Shown: positions 37,892-47,364, counted from the first letter of the stretch. The stretch: DNA of 64,000 bases from Pseudomonas fluorescens (GCF_902498195.1 NZ_CABVIY010000001.1:992001-1056000); one strand, 5' to 3'. Numbers and translations are program-made. The notes: a model not told the origin generated them from the sequence alone.

Positions 37892-39559
37892 TCAGATCCG
37901 GATCATCTCCCGCACCTTCGCCGTCAACAGGTCGAAGGTGAACGGCTTGGTGATCATCTGCATGCCCGAATCCAGGAAGCCACCGCGCACCGCCGCGTGC
38001 TCGGCGTAGCCGGTGATGAACAGCACCTTGAGCCCGGGCCGGTATTGCCGGCCGATTTCCGCCAGTTGCCGGCCATTCATGCCGGGCAGGCCCACGTCGC
38101 TGATCATCAGGTCGATGCGTTGCCCCGAATCGAGAATCGGCATCGCGCCGTCCGCATCGCCGGCCTCGACAAAGGCGTAGCCCAGCTCGCTCAGTACCGA
38201 ACTGACCAGCACCCGCACCGCCGGATCATCCTCGACGATCAGCACCGTTTCGCCGTTGCGGGCGAACAGCGGGTGCGGGTTGTCCACCGGCAGGTCCTGC
38301 GGCACATCGCCGCCGAAACGCGGCAGGTACAGGCTCACGGTGGTGCCTTTGCCAACTTCGCTCTCGATGGCGACATGGCCGCCCGATTGCTTGGTGAAGC
38401 CATAGATCATCGACAACCCCAGCCCCGTGCCCTGGCCGATGGGCTTGGTGGTAAAGAACGGGTCGAACGCGCGGTTGATGGTGGTTTGCGGCATGCCACA
38501 ACCGCTGTCGGTCACGCTGAGCACCACGTAATCGCCCGGATCGAGATTGCTTTGCAGGTCGGTGAAGTCGGCGTCCAGATGCCGGTTGGAGGTGCTCACC
38601 ACCAGGCGGCCGCCATCGGGCATGGCGTCGCGGGCATTGATCACCAGGTTGAGCAGGGCGCTTTCCAGTTGGTTGGGATCGGCCTCGGCCACCCACAATT
38701 GCTCGCATAATTGCATGTCCAGGCGAATGCTTTCGTCGATGCTGCGTTGCAACAGTTCGCCCATGGACACCACCAGCGCGTTCATCTCCACGGGTTTGGA
38801 GTCCAGCGACTGGCGGCGGGAAAACGCCAGCAGGCGGTGCGTCAGGCCCGCCGCGCGGTTGGCGGACGTCACGCCGAGGTCGATCAGACTGTCCAGGTCT
38901 TCAAGACGCCCCCGGGCCAGACGCCGGCGCAGCAACTCCAGGCTGCCGATGATGCCGGTCAGCATATTGTTGAAGTCGTGGGCGATGCCCCCGGTCAGCT
39001 GGCCGACCGCTTCCATTTTCTGCGACTGGCGCAGCACTTCCTCGTTGTGGCGCAACTGCGCGGTGCGCTCTTCAACCTGTTGTTCCAGGGTTTCCAGGGT
39101 GGTTTGCAGGCGCTGTTCGCTTTCACTCAAATCGATCAGCCGGTCCCTGGCTTCGTACTGTCGTCGGCGTCCGCGCAGGGCGGTGGTCACCAGGCTGATC
39201 AGGGTGACCGGATGAAAGGGCCGCTCGAGAAAAGTGACGTTGCCCAGTTGCGGGCCGAAACGCGAGGCCGGGTTGTGTTCCGGGCCGCCATGGTGCGTGA
39301 GCAGGACGATCGGCAAGTCGGACCACGCCGGCTGCTGCTCAATCAATCCGAGCAATGGCTCAAGGTCATGGCCCAGCAGGGCTTCGGAAGACACCAGCAA
39401 CAGGCCGGCGCCTTGCTCCAGTTCGCTGCAAAGCTCGGGCAGGCTTCGACTGATGACGCCGTCGAACCCTGCCTCATTGAGCATCATCAGCGCGATCTGG
39501 CTGTCGCGACCCAGCGGCGCGAGGATGATCGCACGCTCCGATGTCGCCTTTTGCAGCAT
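37892..39559 (-). CDS. Hybrid histidine kinase with degenerate N-terminal receiver
   Basis: A 555-residue soluble protein. The first 130 residues have receiver-like spacing but the phosphoacceptor position reads LLLVSSEALLG instead of an Asp, so it is probably a pseudo-receiver. A coiled coil (about 145-185) leads to a HisKA domain of the GGIAHDFNNMLTGIIGSL type, a HATPase (SGCGMPQTT, GQGTGLGLSMIYGF) and a C-terminal receiver with Asp in LMISDVGLPGMNG. The ATG at 39557-39559 overlaps the KaiC stop as TGATG; a GTG 3 bases earlier is possible. It is co-transcribed with kaiC. Confidence 0.9.
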   Translation of the reverse strand: MLQKATSERAIILAPLGRDSQIALMMLNEAGFDGVISRSLPELCSELEQGAGLLLVSSEALLGHDLEPLLGLIEQQPAWSDLPIVLLTHHGGPEHNPASRFGPQLGNVTFLERPFHPVTLISLVTTALRGRRRQYEARDRLIDLSESEQRLQTTLETLEQQVEERTAQLRHNEEVLRQSQKMEAVGQLTGGIAHDFNNMLTGIIGSLELLRRRLARGRLEDLDSLIDLGVTSANRAAGLTHRLLAFSRRQSLDSKPVEMNALVVSMGELLQRSIDESIRLDMQLCEQLWVAEADPNQLESALLNLVINARDAMPDGGRLVVSTSNRHLDADFTDLQSNLDPGDYVVLSVTDSGCGMPQTTINRAFDPFFTTKPIGQGTGLGLSMIYGFTKQSGGHVAIESEVGKGTTVSLYLPRFGGDVPQDLPVDNPHPLFARNGETVLIVEDDPAVRVLVSSVLSELGYAFVEAGDADGAMPILDSGQRIDLMISDVGLPGMNGRQLAEIGRQYRPGLKVLFITGYAEHAAVRGGFLDSGMQMITKPFTFDLLTAKVREMIRI

Positions 39560-41061
39560 CACGGGTGTTCATCCGCGAGCAGGGGCATGCTCGCACCGTG
39601 ATAGGTCGGCACCCCGCGCAGTACGCCCTGGAAAGCTTCCAGCGGTTCGCCGATGGTCATGCCCTGCGAGCTGATGCGGTATTCACGGATGGTCGACTCA
39701 TGGCTGCCGGTACGTTTCTTGATGATCGAAATGGCCCGGCGCACCTTGCCCAGCGCTTCGAAGTAGCGCAGCAGGATGACCGTGTCGGCCAGGTAGGTAA
39801 TGTCCACTGGCGCCTGCATATCGCCGACCAGTCCATGCTGGGCCACGGTCATGAAGGTCGCGGCGCCTTTGCGATTGAGGTACAGCAGCAACTCGTGCAT
39901 GTGCAGCACCAGGGCATTTTCTTCAGGCATGGCCGCCTGATAGCCGTTGATACTGTCGATCACCACGGTCTTGATATCGGCCTGGTCCACGCAGCGCCGT
40001 ACCCGGTGGGAAAACTCGCCGGGGGACAGTTCGGCCGCATCGACCTGTTCGATCATCAGGTTGCCGGTGTCTTGCAGCGCCTGCAGGTCGATGCCCAGGT
40101 TTTTCATGCGTTCGAAGAGCAAGCCCAGCTCTTCGTCGAAAATGAACAGCGCGGCTTTTTCGCCCCGGGCCACGGCGGCGGCGGCGAAGACCATCGATAT
40201 CAGGGATTTGCCGGTGCCGGCCGGGCCGAGGATCAAGGTGCTGGACCCGGTCTCGATGCCGCCGCCGAGCAGCGCGTCCATTTCCCGGATGCCGCTGGTC
40301 AACTGCTGCCGCAGGTAGGCACCGCGGTGTTCGGCGGCGACCAGCCGGGGGAACACGTGCACGCCATCGGCCATGATGGTGAAGTCATGAAAGCCGCCGC
40401 GGTACTTCTGTCCCCGGTACTTCACCACGCGGATACGCCGGCGTTCGGCGCCGTAATTGGGCGTCAGCTCCTCCAGGCGAATCACCCCGTGGGCCACGCT
40501 GTGTACGGTTTTGTCGAGGGATTCGGTGGTCAGGTCGTCCAGCAGCAGCACCGTGGCGTCGTAACGCACGAAATAGTGCTTGATCGCCAGGATCTGTCGG
40601 CGATAACGCAGGGAGCTCTGGGCCAGCAAACGGATCTCCGACAGGCTGTCGAGGACCACGCGGGTAGGCTTGACCCGCTCGACCACTTCAAAAATCTGCT
40701 TGGTGGCTTCGCCTAACTCCAGGTCGGAGGAGTACAGCAGCGTCTGCTGTTGCTCGGCATTGAGCAGGCTTTCCGGCGGGGTCAGCTCGAAGATGTAGAC
40801 GTTCTCAGGAAGCTCCCAGCCGTGGGAACGGGCGCCTTGACGCAGTTCGCGCTCGGTTTCGGACAGGGTGATGTACAACAAGCGTTCGCCCGCACGGGCG
40901 CCAGCCAACAGAAAGTGCAGTGCAACGGTGGTCTTGCCGGTTCCTGGCTCGCCCTCCAGCAGGAACACATGGCCACGGGACAGTCCACCGTCAAGAATGT
41001 CGTCGAGACCTTCGATACCGGTGGCGGCTTTAACGCTGATGAACTCGTTGGATGTAGACAA
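39559..41061 (-). CDS. KaiC-like double ATPase (RecA/RAD55 superfamily)
   Basis: This protein has two tandem KaiC domains of about 240 residues. Walker A motifs are GEPGTGKTT (37-45) and GPAGTGKSLIS (around 275-285); Walker B-type strands are RVVLDSLSE and TVVIDSINGY. Cyanobacterial KaiC runs the clock with KaiA and KaiB, but many bacteria have KaiC-like proteins in signalling operons without a clock. No kaiB is present here. I prefer the TTG at 41061 (500 aa), with AGAGGG 6 bases upstream; the ATG at 41076 has no ribosome site. The C-terminal Ser/Thr of the phosphorylation site region reads KRTGSHESTIREY, so autophosphorylation is possible. Confidence 0.9.
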   Translation of the reverse strand: MSTSNEFISVKAATGIEGLDDILDGGLSRGHVFLLEGEPGTGKTTVALHFLLAGARAGERLLYITLSETERELRQGARSHGWELPENVYIFELTPPESLLNAEQQQTLLYSSDLELGEATKQIFEVVERVKPTRVVLDSLSEIRLLAQSSLRYRRQILAIKHYFVRYDATVLLLDDLTTESLDKTVHSVAHGVIRLEELTPNYGAERRRIRVVKYRGQKYRGGFHDFTIMADGVHVFPRLVAAEHRGAYLRQQLTSGIREMDALLGGGIETGSSTLILGPAGTGKSLISMVFAAAAVARGEKAALFIFDEELGLLFERMKNLGIDLQALQDTGNLMIEQVDAAELSPGEFSHRVRRCVDQADIKTVVIDSINGYQAAMPEENALVLHMHELLLYLNRKGAATFMTVAQHGLVGDMQAPVDITYLADTVILLRYFEALGKVRRAISIIKKRTGSHESTIREYRISSQGMTIGEPLEAFQGVLRGVPTYHGASMPLLADEHP

Positions 41062-41195
41062 AGAATGCCCTCTCATGACCAGGGGAAACGAGGCAGCCGG
41101 CGCAATGAGCCTTAACGGGCTGCCTGTTCACTTGACCTTTGGTCGCGACGAGCGTTCAACCTTTTGTGTTCAGATGTGTATTTGCACGCACAAGC

Positions 41196-41271
41196 AAAAG
41201 ATCGCAGCCTTCGGCAGCTCCTACAGGGGAATGCGTACTCCTGTAGGAGCTGCCGAAGGCTGCGATCTTTA
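41196..41271. repeat. Inverted repeat, AGATCGCAGCC family
   Basis: AAAAGATCGCAGCCTTCGGC and its perfect partner GCCGAAGGCTGCGATCTTT, with AGCTCCTACAG / CTGTAGGAGCT inside, form a hairpin of about 30 paired bases around a short loop, between the KaiC gene and the TPR gene. Confidence 0.9.
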
Positions 41272-41274
41272 ATT

Positions 41275-42330
41275 TCAAAGGCCCTGCTGGAGCGCAGGAT
41301 CGTCCGGATTGAGCTGTTCAAGCTGCGCCAGCAGAATCTGCACATTCTGCAACTGGCCACTTTCCTTCCAGTAATTGATCAACAGCACCCGGGCCCTGCG
41401 GTCATTGGGATGACGCTGGACGATTTCCTGCAACTGTTTCTGCGCCGCCTCCAGCTCCTGCTCGCCATGCAGCGTGGTGGCCAGGTCATAGCGGTAATCC
41501 TTGTTATCCGGCTCAAGCTCCACGGCCTTGGACAGGCCGAGCAGGGCAAACTCGCTTTGTCCGTGGTGCAGCAACCAGAGCCCCAGGGCATGTTGCAGAT
41601 AGGCGGAATCGGGTTGCGCCTTCAGCTGTTTGGCCAATAGCTGACGGGCCGCTTCACTCTGGCCCTGTCTGTCGAGTACCTCGATCTGCATCACCAGCGC
41701 CGGCAGGTTGTCGGGGGCCAGGCGCAAGGTGTGGTCGAGTTCCTGTTGTGCCTCTTTCAATTCGGCATTGTGCAAATGCAGGCGGGCCAGCTGATAGTGA
41801 TTGTCGGCGCTTTCCGGGGCGTTTTTCAGCACTTGCTGCCAGGCGTCGATGGCCTGCTCCAGCGGCCCGAAATACAAACCCAGGTCATCTGGCGACAAGC
41901 CCAGCAGCGCATTGACGGCGGCCAGCCGCACGTTTTGATCGCCGTCGTCGAGCATCGGCCCCAGCAACAGGCTGCGCTGGCCGCTGGGCACCAGGCCGCT
42001 GACGCTTTTGATCGCGGCAATGCGCACCTCTGGCGCCTCGTGCTGCAAGTCCGCGTCCGCCAGTTTAAGGGCCACGGAGCTGGGGTAATTGGGCAGTTCG
42101 GCATGCAGCCAGACGCGCCGCTTGGGCGAAATGTCCGGGCGGGCCAATTGCTGGTAAAGCACCCGTGCAGCGCCCGGTTGGCCGTTGCGGGCCTGGGCCA
42201 GCGCTTCGCTGTAACCACGCTTGATCGCCTCCGGCACCACCGGTGCGGTGCTGCGCAGGAAAAACCACGCAAGGCCGACGACCAGCAAGGCGCAGAAGCT
42301 GATGAGCACATAACGGCGGGACTTGGGCAT
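41275..42330 (-). CDS. TPR/HEAT-like repeat protein with N-terminal membrane anchor
   Basis: A 351-residue protein from ATG 42328-42330. The N-terminus (YVLISFCALLVVGLAWFFL) is a single membrane helix; the rest would be periplasmic or cytoplasmic. Helical repeats of HEAT type come first (DLQHEAPEVRIAAIKSVSGL), then TPR units with the W-x-x-x-L-x-x-x-P pattern (DAWQQVLKNAPESADNHYQL, QPDSAYLQHALGLWLLHHG). Tetratricopeptide proteins serve as scaffolds, and this one may organise the neighbouring signalling proteins. It resembles PelB/CycH-type repeat proteins only in general. A longer frame to 42360 is possible. It is monocistronic, after an inverted repeat. Confidence 0.75.
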   Translation of the reverse strand: MPKSRRYVLISFCALLVVGLAWFFLRSTAPVVPEAIKRGYSEALAQARNGQPGAARVLYQQLARPDISPKRRVWLHAELPNYPSSVALKLADADLQHEAPEVRIAAIKSVSGLVPSGQRSLLLGPMLDDGDQNVRLAAVNALLGLSPDDLGLYFGPLEQAIDAWQQVLKNAPESADNHYQLARLHLHNAELKEAQQELDHTLRLAPDNLPALVMQIEVLDRQGQSEAARQLLAKQLKAQPDSAYLQHALGLWLLHHGQSEFALLGLSKAVELEPDNKDYRYDLATTLHGEQELEAAQKQLQEIVQRHPNDRRARVLLINYWKESGQLQNVQILLAQLEQLNPDDPALQQGL

Positions 42331-42470
42331 GCAGAATCCGGGGCTGGCAATCTTTTGCAAAGTGAGCAGCTTCGGTCAGGCAGGGCCGTGAGTCAAACCT
42401 TGACTTCGAAACCTGTCGAGCGACCCCGGCAGTGACTACGCTTGCTGGATAACAGTCCACGAGCGTTTCC

Positions 42471-44606
42471 ATGCAAGCGCTGCTGCAGTATTTCAAGGCG
42501 ATCATCCACCCCGGCCCCGGGGTGTTGCTGTTCGCCTTGAGAACCATCGCCGCCGGTCTGCTGACCCTGTACCTGGCCTTCGTGTTCGACCTCGACCAGC
42601 CCAAATGGTCGATCATGGCCGTGGTCATCGTCAGCCAGCCCCTGGCCGGCATGACGCTGGCCCGCAGTTTTGGCCAGGTCATCGGCACCACCCTGGGGGC
42701 GGTGGTGGCGGTGGTGATCATGGCGATCTTCCCCCAGGCGCCGGTGCCGTTCCTGATTACCCTGTCTCTTTGGCTGGCGCTGTGTACCGCGGGCGGCACG
42801 CTGCTGCGCTACACCAGTTCCCAGGCGTTCGTGCTCAGCGGCTACACGGCGGTGGTGGTCGGATTGCTGGCGGTGCCCGATCAGGACGGCACCTTCCTGC
42901 TGGCCGTGACCCGCGTGACCGAGACGCTGCTGGCGGTGGCCTGCGTGTGTGTCGTCAGCCTGCTGACCGCGCGCCCGGAAGCGGTGGCCAAGGATTACTT
43001 CGCCCGGATCGATCAGGTGATCAAGCTGCTGGCCACCCACGCCAGCGCGGTGATTCGCACCGAGGAAAGCGAGGCCGACTTCCATCGGCGGCAAATGCAG
43101 CTGCTGGGGCAGATCAGCGCGCTGGAGGGGGTGCGCCGGCATTTGTACTACGACGCGCCGCGTTTGCGCGAAGCCGACGATCTGGTGCAGTTGCTCGGCA
43201 ACCAGCTGCTGCTGCTCACGGCGCGGCTCACTGCATTGCGCCATCAGCGCGAACTGTTGCTCGAACGCTGGCAGGGCAAGATCCCCGAGGAAATCCAGCA
43301 TTTGCTCACCGAGGAGCTGGTGTTCCTCGACGAACTGGCCCGGCAGGGGCGCGCGCTGTCCAGCGAGCAGCGGCATCAGTTTGCGGCGCTGCAACAGCGT
43401 TTCGACGCACTGGCTTACCGTGCCGAACAGCTCACCGAACCCTTGAAGCCCACCTTGCGCTCGCTGTCATGGTCTTTGCGCTGGGAACAGGCGCGCATGC
43501 TCCAGCAGCTGGAAACGATTCTGGAGCTGAGCGATGCCATCCAGAGCGGGCGCAAGGCCAGCAGCCTGTATCGCGGCAAGGCCAATCCGTTGCACCTGGA
43601 TTTCACCCTGGCGGCCATGAATGCCATCCGCGCCTATTGCGCATTGATGGTGGCGGGCCTGATCTGGATCGAAACCGGTTGGGACGGCGCCCGGGGCGGG
43701 ATGATTGTGGCGGGTATTCTCTGCTCGCTGATGGCGACGTTCCCCCGGCCACTGTTGGCGGCGCAAAGCTATGCCCGGGGGCTTGGCCTGGCGCTGGTGG
43801 TGTCGGCGGTGCTGCAGTTCGCGCTGGTGCCGATGATCAGCAGTTTCGAGCTGCTGGCCCTGTTGCTGGCGCCGTTGCTCTATGCCGTCGCGGTGGGGCT
43901 GTCCAGCCCGCCGACCACGGGCACGGGGATTGGCCTGGGGCTGTCGACGTTTTTATTGCTGGGCCCGACCAATACCGGGATAGGGCAGAACAGCGCGATC
44001 CAGTGGTTCGAGTTTGCCGGCGCCTACGTCTGTGCCGCCACCCTGGCGTTGAGTGTGTACGCCTTGATTTTCCCCTTCCGGCCCGGGTTGCGCATACGCC
44101 GCCTGCATCAGGAAAACTGCGAGCAGGTCTACGCCTTGCTGAAAATCCCGGCCACCGATGAAAACCAGTTCGCCTTCGAGAGCCGCATGGTCGACCGCCT
44201 GACCATGATGCTGGGGCTGCTGCCTGCCATCCAGGACGAGAAATCCCGCGAACTGTTCCAGGTCAGCCTGGGCTGCCTGGCCCTGGGCATCGCCCTCAAT
44301 CAGCTGCGGCAACAGGCGCAAAACAACGCATTGCTGAGCCCCTCGACGCAAACCCGGCTGTCGAACACCGTTCGCGAAACCGGGCGGCTGGTGGCCGGAC
44401 GGCCCGACGTCGGCGTGGACAGTGTGCTCGCCAACCTGCACGCCCTGGGCGATGAACTGGACACGTTGCACTCCAGCGTCCATGAACACTTGTGGTCGGT
44501 GTTTCGCATGCGCGTGGCGTTGTTGATCGTGGTGTCGTTCCTGGAACGTCACCGTGGCCACTTCGAACCTGACCCCTTGCAAGGAGAACCGACGCTTGCC
44601 CATTGA
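42471..44606 (+). CDS. FUSC-family efflux pump (AaeB-like)
   Basis: This 711-residue inner-membrane protein belongs to the fusaric acid resistance/aromatic carboxylate exporter family. It consists of two halves, each with a block of membrane helices (FALRTIAAGLLTLYLAFVF, ... GGTLLRYTSSQAFVL; second block MNAIRAYCALMVAGLIWIET, LALLLAPLLYAVAVGL) and a helical soluble region. Together with the DUF1656 protein and the HlyD-type adaptor that follow, it forms an AaeXAB-like exporter for aromatic acids or related compounds. The last 11 bases overlap the next gene start. The ATG at 42471 has the sequence CGAGCGTTTCC upstream, a weak ribosome site. Confidence 0.88.
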   Translation: MQALLQYFKAIIHPGPGVLLFALRTIAAGLLTLYLAFVFDLDQPKWSIMAVVIVSQPLAGMTLARSFGQVIGTTLGAVVAVVIMAIFPQAPVPFLITLSLWLALCTAGGTLLRYTSSQAFVLSGYTAVVVGLLAVPDQDGTFLLAVTRVTETLLAVACVCVVSLLTARPEAVAKDYFARIDQVIKLLATHASAVIRTEESEADFHRRQMQLLGQISALEGVRRHLYYDAPRLREADDLVQLLGNQLLLLTARLTALRHQRELLLERWQGKIPEEIQHLLTEELVFLDELARQGRALSSEQRHQFAALQQRFDALAYRAEQLTEPLKPTLRSLSWSLRWEQARMLQQLETILELSDAIQSGRKASSLYRGKANPLHLDFTLAAMNAIRAYCALMVAGLIWIETGWDGARGGMIVAGILCSLMATFPRPLLAAQSYARGLGLALVVSAVLQFALVPMISSFELLALLLAPLLYAVAVGLSSPPTTGTGIGLGLSTFLLLGPTNTGIGQNSAIQWFEFAGAYVCAATLALSVYALIFPFRPGLRIRRLHQENCEQVYALLKIPATDENQFAFESRMVDRLTMMLGLLPAIQDEKSRELFQVSLGCLALGIALNQLRQQAQNNALLSPSTQTRLSNTVRETGRLVAGRPDVGVDSVLANLHALGDELDTLHSSVHEHLWSVFRMRVALLIVVSFLERHRGHFEPDPLQGEPTLAH

Positions 44607-44796
44607 TCTTGAAATAGGCGGGGTCTACCTGCCGCCGATTGCCCAGGCGCTGCTGCTGGGCCTGCCGGTTTTCCTGGTGCTGGACTGGGTCCTGCGGCGC
44701 CTGGGCGTGTTGCAGTTCGTCTGGCATGAAGCCTTGTTCGAAGGGGCGTTGTACGTTTGCGTGTGCGCGACCCTGATTCTGGTGATGGGAGCCTGA
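44596..44796 (+). CDS. DUF1656 (AaeX-like) small membrane protein
   Basis: A 66-residue protein starting at TTG 44596, with AAGGAG at 44580-44585. It has two hydrophobic segments (YLPPIAQALLLGLPVFLVLD, ALYVCVCATLILVMGA) linked by a short polar loop, the DUF1656/AaeX pattern. Function is unknown, but the family always accompanies FUSC pumps and HlyD adaptors. It overlaps the pump gene by 11 bases and lies 4 bases before the adaptor. The nearest in-frame ATG upstream (44554) has no ribosome site. Confidence 0.88.
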   Translation: MPIDLEIGGVYLPPIAQALLLGLPVFLVLDWVLRRLGVLQFVWHEALFEGALYVCVCATLILVMGA

Positions 44797-44800
44797 TGCC

Positions 44801-45757
44801 TTGAAGAAGATCCTTGCCCAACTCTGCACCGTGGCGGTGGTGGTGCTGGCCTTTGTCCTCGGCTGGTTTGCCTGGGAACACTACACCCGCGCGCCCTGGA
44901 CCCGGGATGCTCGGGTGCGTGCCGATGTGGTGACCCTGTCCGCCGACGTCGCGGGGCGCATCGTGAGCCTTGGCGTGCAGGACAACCAGCATGTGGAGAA
45001 GGGCCAGTTGCTGCTGGAAATCGATCCCTCGCGCTACGCCCTGGCGGTGGACCACGCCAGGCGTTCGGTGGAAGTGGCCAAAGCCTCGCTGGGGCAATCG
45101 GAAGCGGCCATCGTCGCCAGCCAGGCGCTGCTGCGCCAGCGTCAAAGTGAAGAGCGCCGGCGCCGCACGCTCAAGGAGCGCTCGGCGATTTCCGGCGAAG
45201 AGTGGGAAAAATCCAGTACCGAGGTGTCGGTGGCCCAGGCTGATCTGTTGCGCAATCAGGCCAACCTGGGGTTTGCCCAGGCCAACGTGCAACTGGCCAT
45301 CGCCGCGCTGGCCGAGGCCGAGCATGACCTGGAGCGCACCCGGGTCGAATCGCCGGTCAGCGGCTATGTCACCAATCTGCTGACCCGCCAGGGTGACTAC
45401 GCGACGGCGGGCGGTCCGCTGGTGGCGCTGGTGGACAGCGACTCGTTTTATGTCAGTGGTTACTTCGAGGAAACCAAGCTGCCGCGCATCGACGAGGGCG
45501 ATCGGGTCGACATCGAATTGATGAGTGGCGAGCGTTTTGGCGGCACCGTGCAAAGCATCGCCTTTGCCATCGCCGACCGTGAAAACCTGCCGGGCGGGCG
45601 TTTGCTGGCCAACATCAACCCCAGCTATACCTGGGTCAAACTGGCGCAGCGGGTGCCGGTGCGGATACGGATCGATGCCGACTATGCCGGCAAGGACAAG
45701 CTGCGGGCCGGCACAACCGCTACCGTAACCGTCCATCAAACCCCGAATTCCCCGTAG
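44801..45757 (+). CDS. HlyD-family membrane fusion protein (AaeA-like)
   Basis: This is a periplasmic adaptor anchored by one N-terminal helix (LAQLCTVAVVVLAFVLGWFA). The 318 residues have the biotinyl-lipoyl-like strand (VTLSADVAGRIVSLGVQDNQ), an alpha-hairpin (SLGQSEAAIVASQALLRQRQ) and the returning strand VESPVSGYVTNLLTRQGD. It links the FUSC pump to an outer-membrane channel. The start is TTG 44801, giving MKKILAQL. The gene ends at an inverted repeat shared with the convergent oprN. Confidence 0.92.
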   Translation: MKKILAQLCTVAVVVLAFVLGWFAWEHYTRAPWTRDARVRADVVTLSADVAGRIVSLGVQDNQHVEKGQLLLEIDPSRYALAVDHARRSVEVAKASLGQSEAAIVASQALLRQRQSEERRRRTLKERSAISGEEWEKSSTEVSVAQADLLRNQANLGFAQANVQLAIAALAEAEHDLERTRVESPVSGYVTNLLTRQGDYATAGGPLVALVDSDSFYVSGYFEETKLPRIDEGDRVDIELMSGERFGGTVQSIAFAIADRENLPGGRLLANINPSYTWVKLAQRVPVRIRIDADYAGKDKLRAGTTATVTVHQTPNSP

Positions 45758-45838
45758 GAGCTGCCGAAGGCTGCGATCTTTTGATTTTGATCTTAAAAAA
45801 CAAGATCGAAAGATCGCAGCCTTCGGCAGCTCCTACAG
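45753..45838. repeat. Inverted repeat, GGCTGCGATCTT family
   Basis: CCGTAGGAGCTGCCGAAGG with CTGCGATCTT pairs with AAGATCGCAG and CCTTCGGCAGCTCCTACAGG around an AT-rich loop. It lies between the convergent HlyD-type gene and oprN. Confidence 0.88.
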
Positions 45839-45861
45839 GGGGTGTTGTCTGGTGGCATGGC

Positions 45862-45896
45862 AAAAAAAAGCCCCGCGACCGAAGGGGCGCGGGGCA
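45862..45896 (-). terminator. Rho-independent terminator of mexEF-oprN
   Basis: Read on the minus strand, GCCCCGCGCCCCTTCGGTCG CGGGGC forms a GC-rich hairpin followed by TTTTTTTT, 47 bases after the oprN stop codon. The direction of the T run shows it serves the minus-strand operon. Confidence 0.9.
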
Positions 45897-45942
45897 AAGA
45901 ATTGGTTGGTTGCGGCCAACCAAAGGAGCTCTGTCAAAACGG

Positions 45943-47364
45943 TTATTGGCTGGCGACGGTCTCCGGTTGCCAGCCGCCACCGAGGGCCTTGTAGATCGCG
46001 ACGATGCCGCGATACAGGTCGATTTCGGCCTGGGCCTGGGTGTCTTCGGCCGCCAGGCGTTCGCGCTGGGCGTCGAGCAGCACGAGGAAGTCCGCCGTGC
46101 CTTCGCGGTAACGGATCTCGGCGAGATCGGCTGCGGAACGGCTCGATTCACTCTGGCGGATCAACGAGATCAACCGCTGCTGGCGTTTGCCGTAGTCGCT
46201 GAAGGCGTTTTCCGATTCTTCCAGGGCCAGCAACACTTGTTGCTCGTAGGTCGCCAGGGCGCCTTCGGCATCGGCGTCGGCGCCGCGCAAACGGGCACGC
46301 ACACTGCCCAGGTCGAATGCCGCCCAGGTGATGCTCGGGCCCAGCGCCCAGGCGTTGGCCGCCGAGGAACCGATCTGCGAACCCCGCCCGGCGGTCCAGC
46401 CGAGGAAGCCGCTGAGGCTGACGCGGGGGAACAGGTCCGCCTTGGCCACGCCGATGCGCGCCGTGGCCGAGGCCAGTTTGCGTTCGGCGCTGAGAATGTC
46501 CGGACGGCGTTGCAGCAACTCGCCCGGGTCACCGATCGGCAGGGCCTTGGCGATCGCCGGCAAGTCTTTCGGGCCGAGGTCCACGGTCAGCTTGTCCGGG
46601 CGCTCGCCGAGCAGGGTGGCGATGCGGTTTTTCTGCCGCACCTGTTCCGCCTGCAATTGCGGCACGCTGGCTTCGACCGAGGCCAGGCGCGCATCGGCGC
46701 GCTCGACATCAAGCTGATCGCCGACACCGGCGTCGCGCAGGCTGATGGTGATCTTGCGCGACTCCTGCTGGTTGTTCAGGTTGGCCAGGGCGATTTTTTC
46801 CCGCAGCTGCGCACCGCGCAGCTGACCGTAGGCGTCCACCAACTCGGCAATCATCGTCACTTGCAGTTGATACAGATCCGCCTCAAGCGCCTGTTGCTCG
46901 GCATCGGCCGACTCCAGGTTGCGCTGGATGCGGCCAAACAGGTCGAGCTCCCACGCCATGTCCAGGCCCAGGTCATAACGCTCGCTGTTGACCCGATTTG
47001 TGGTCTGGCCAGGAATCTGGCCCTTGCCCAGGTCACTGCTGGCACGGCTGGTGATGGTCGGCATGGCGTCATTGCTGACGTCATCGCGGATCGCCCGCGC
47101 CGCTTTCCAGCGGGCGAAAGCGACGCGCAAGTCACGGTTACCCTTGAGCGATTCGGTCACCAACTGATTGAGGGTCGGGTCTTCGAATTGCTGCCACCAG
47201 ATCCCTTCGAAGCGCGAACGGTCGAAGTTCTTCTGGCCGGCCGCGCCATCGGTGGCCGTGGTGATGTTAGCCGCCTCAGTGGCTGGGGTCTTGTAGTCCG
47301 GGCCGACGGCACAGGCGCTCAGCGCCAGTACCAGCAGGCTCGGCAGAAAGGCTTTCAAACTCAT
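45943..47364 (-). CDS. oprN: Outer-membrane efflux lipoprotein, OprN type
   Basis: OprN is the TolC-like channel of the MexEF-OprN pump. It has 473 residues from the ATG at 47362-47364, which overlaps the mexF stop (TGATG). The lipoprotein signal ends in LSACAVGPDYK, and the NodT-family repeats of long helices are seen (RDLRVAFARWKAARAIRDDV; LDVERADARLASVEASVPQL; RVSLSGFLG). The gene is translationally coupled to mexF and ends at a strong terminator. The specific symbol is inferred from the operon, since OprM-type paralogues are similar. Confidence 0.9.
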   Translation of the reverse strand: MSLKAFLPSLLVLALSACAVGPDYKTPATEAANITTATDGAAGQKNFDRSRFEGIWWQQFEDPTLNQLVTESLKGNRDLRVAFARWKAARAIRDDVSNDAMPTITSRASSDLGKGQIPGQTTNRVNSERYDLGLDMAWELDLFGRIQRNLESADAEQQALEADLYQLQVTMIAELVDAYGQLRGAQLREKIALANLNNQQESRKITISLRDAGVGDQLDVERADARLASVEASVPQLQAEQVRQKNRIATLLGERPDKLTVDLGPKDLPAIAKALPIGDPGELLQRRPDILSAERKLASATARIGVAKADLFPRVSLSGFLGWTAGRGSQIGSSAANAWALGPSITWAAFDLGSVRARLRGADADAEGALATYEQQVLLALEESENAFSDYGKRQQRLISLIRQSESSRSAADLAEIRYREGTADFLVLLDAQRERLAAEDTQAQAEIDLYRGIVAIYKALGGGWQPETVASQ

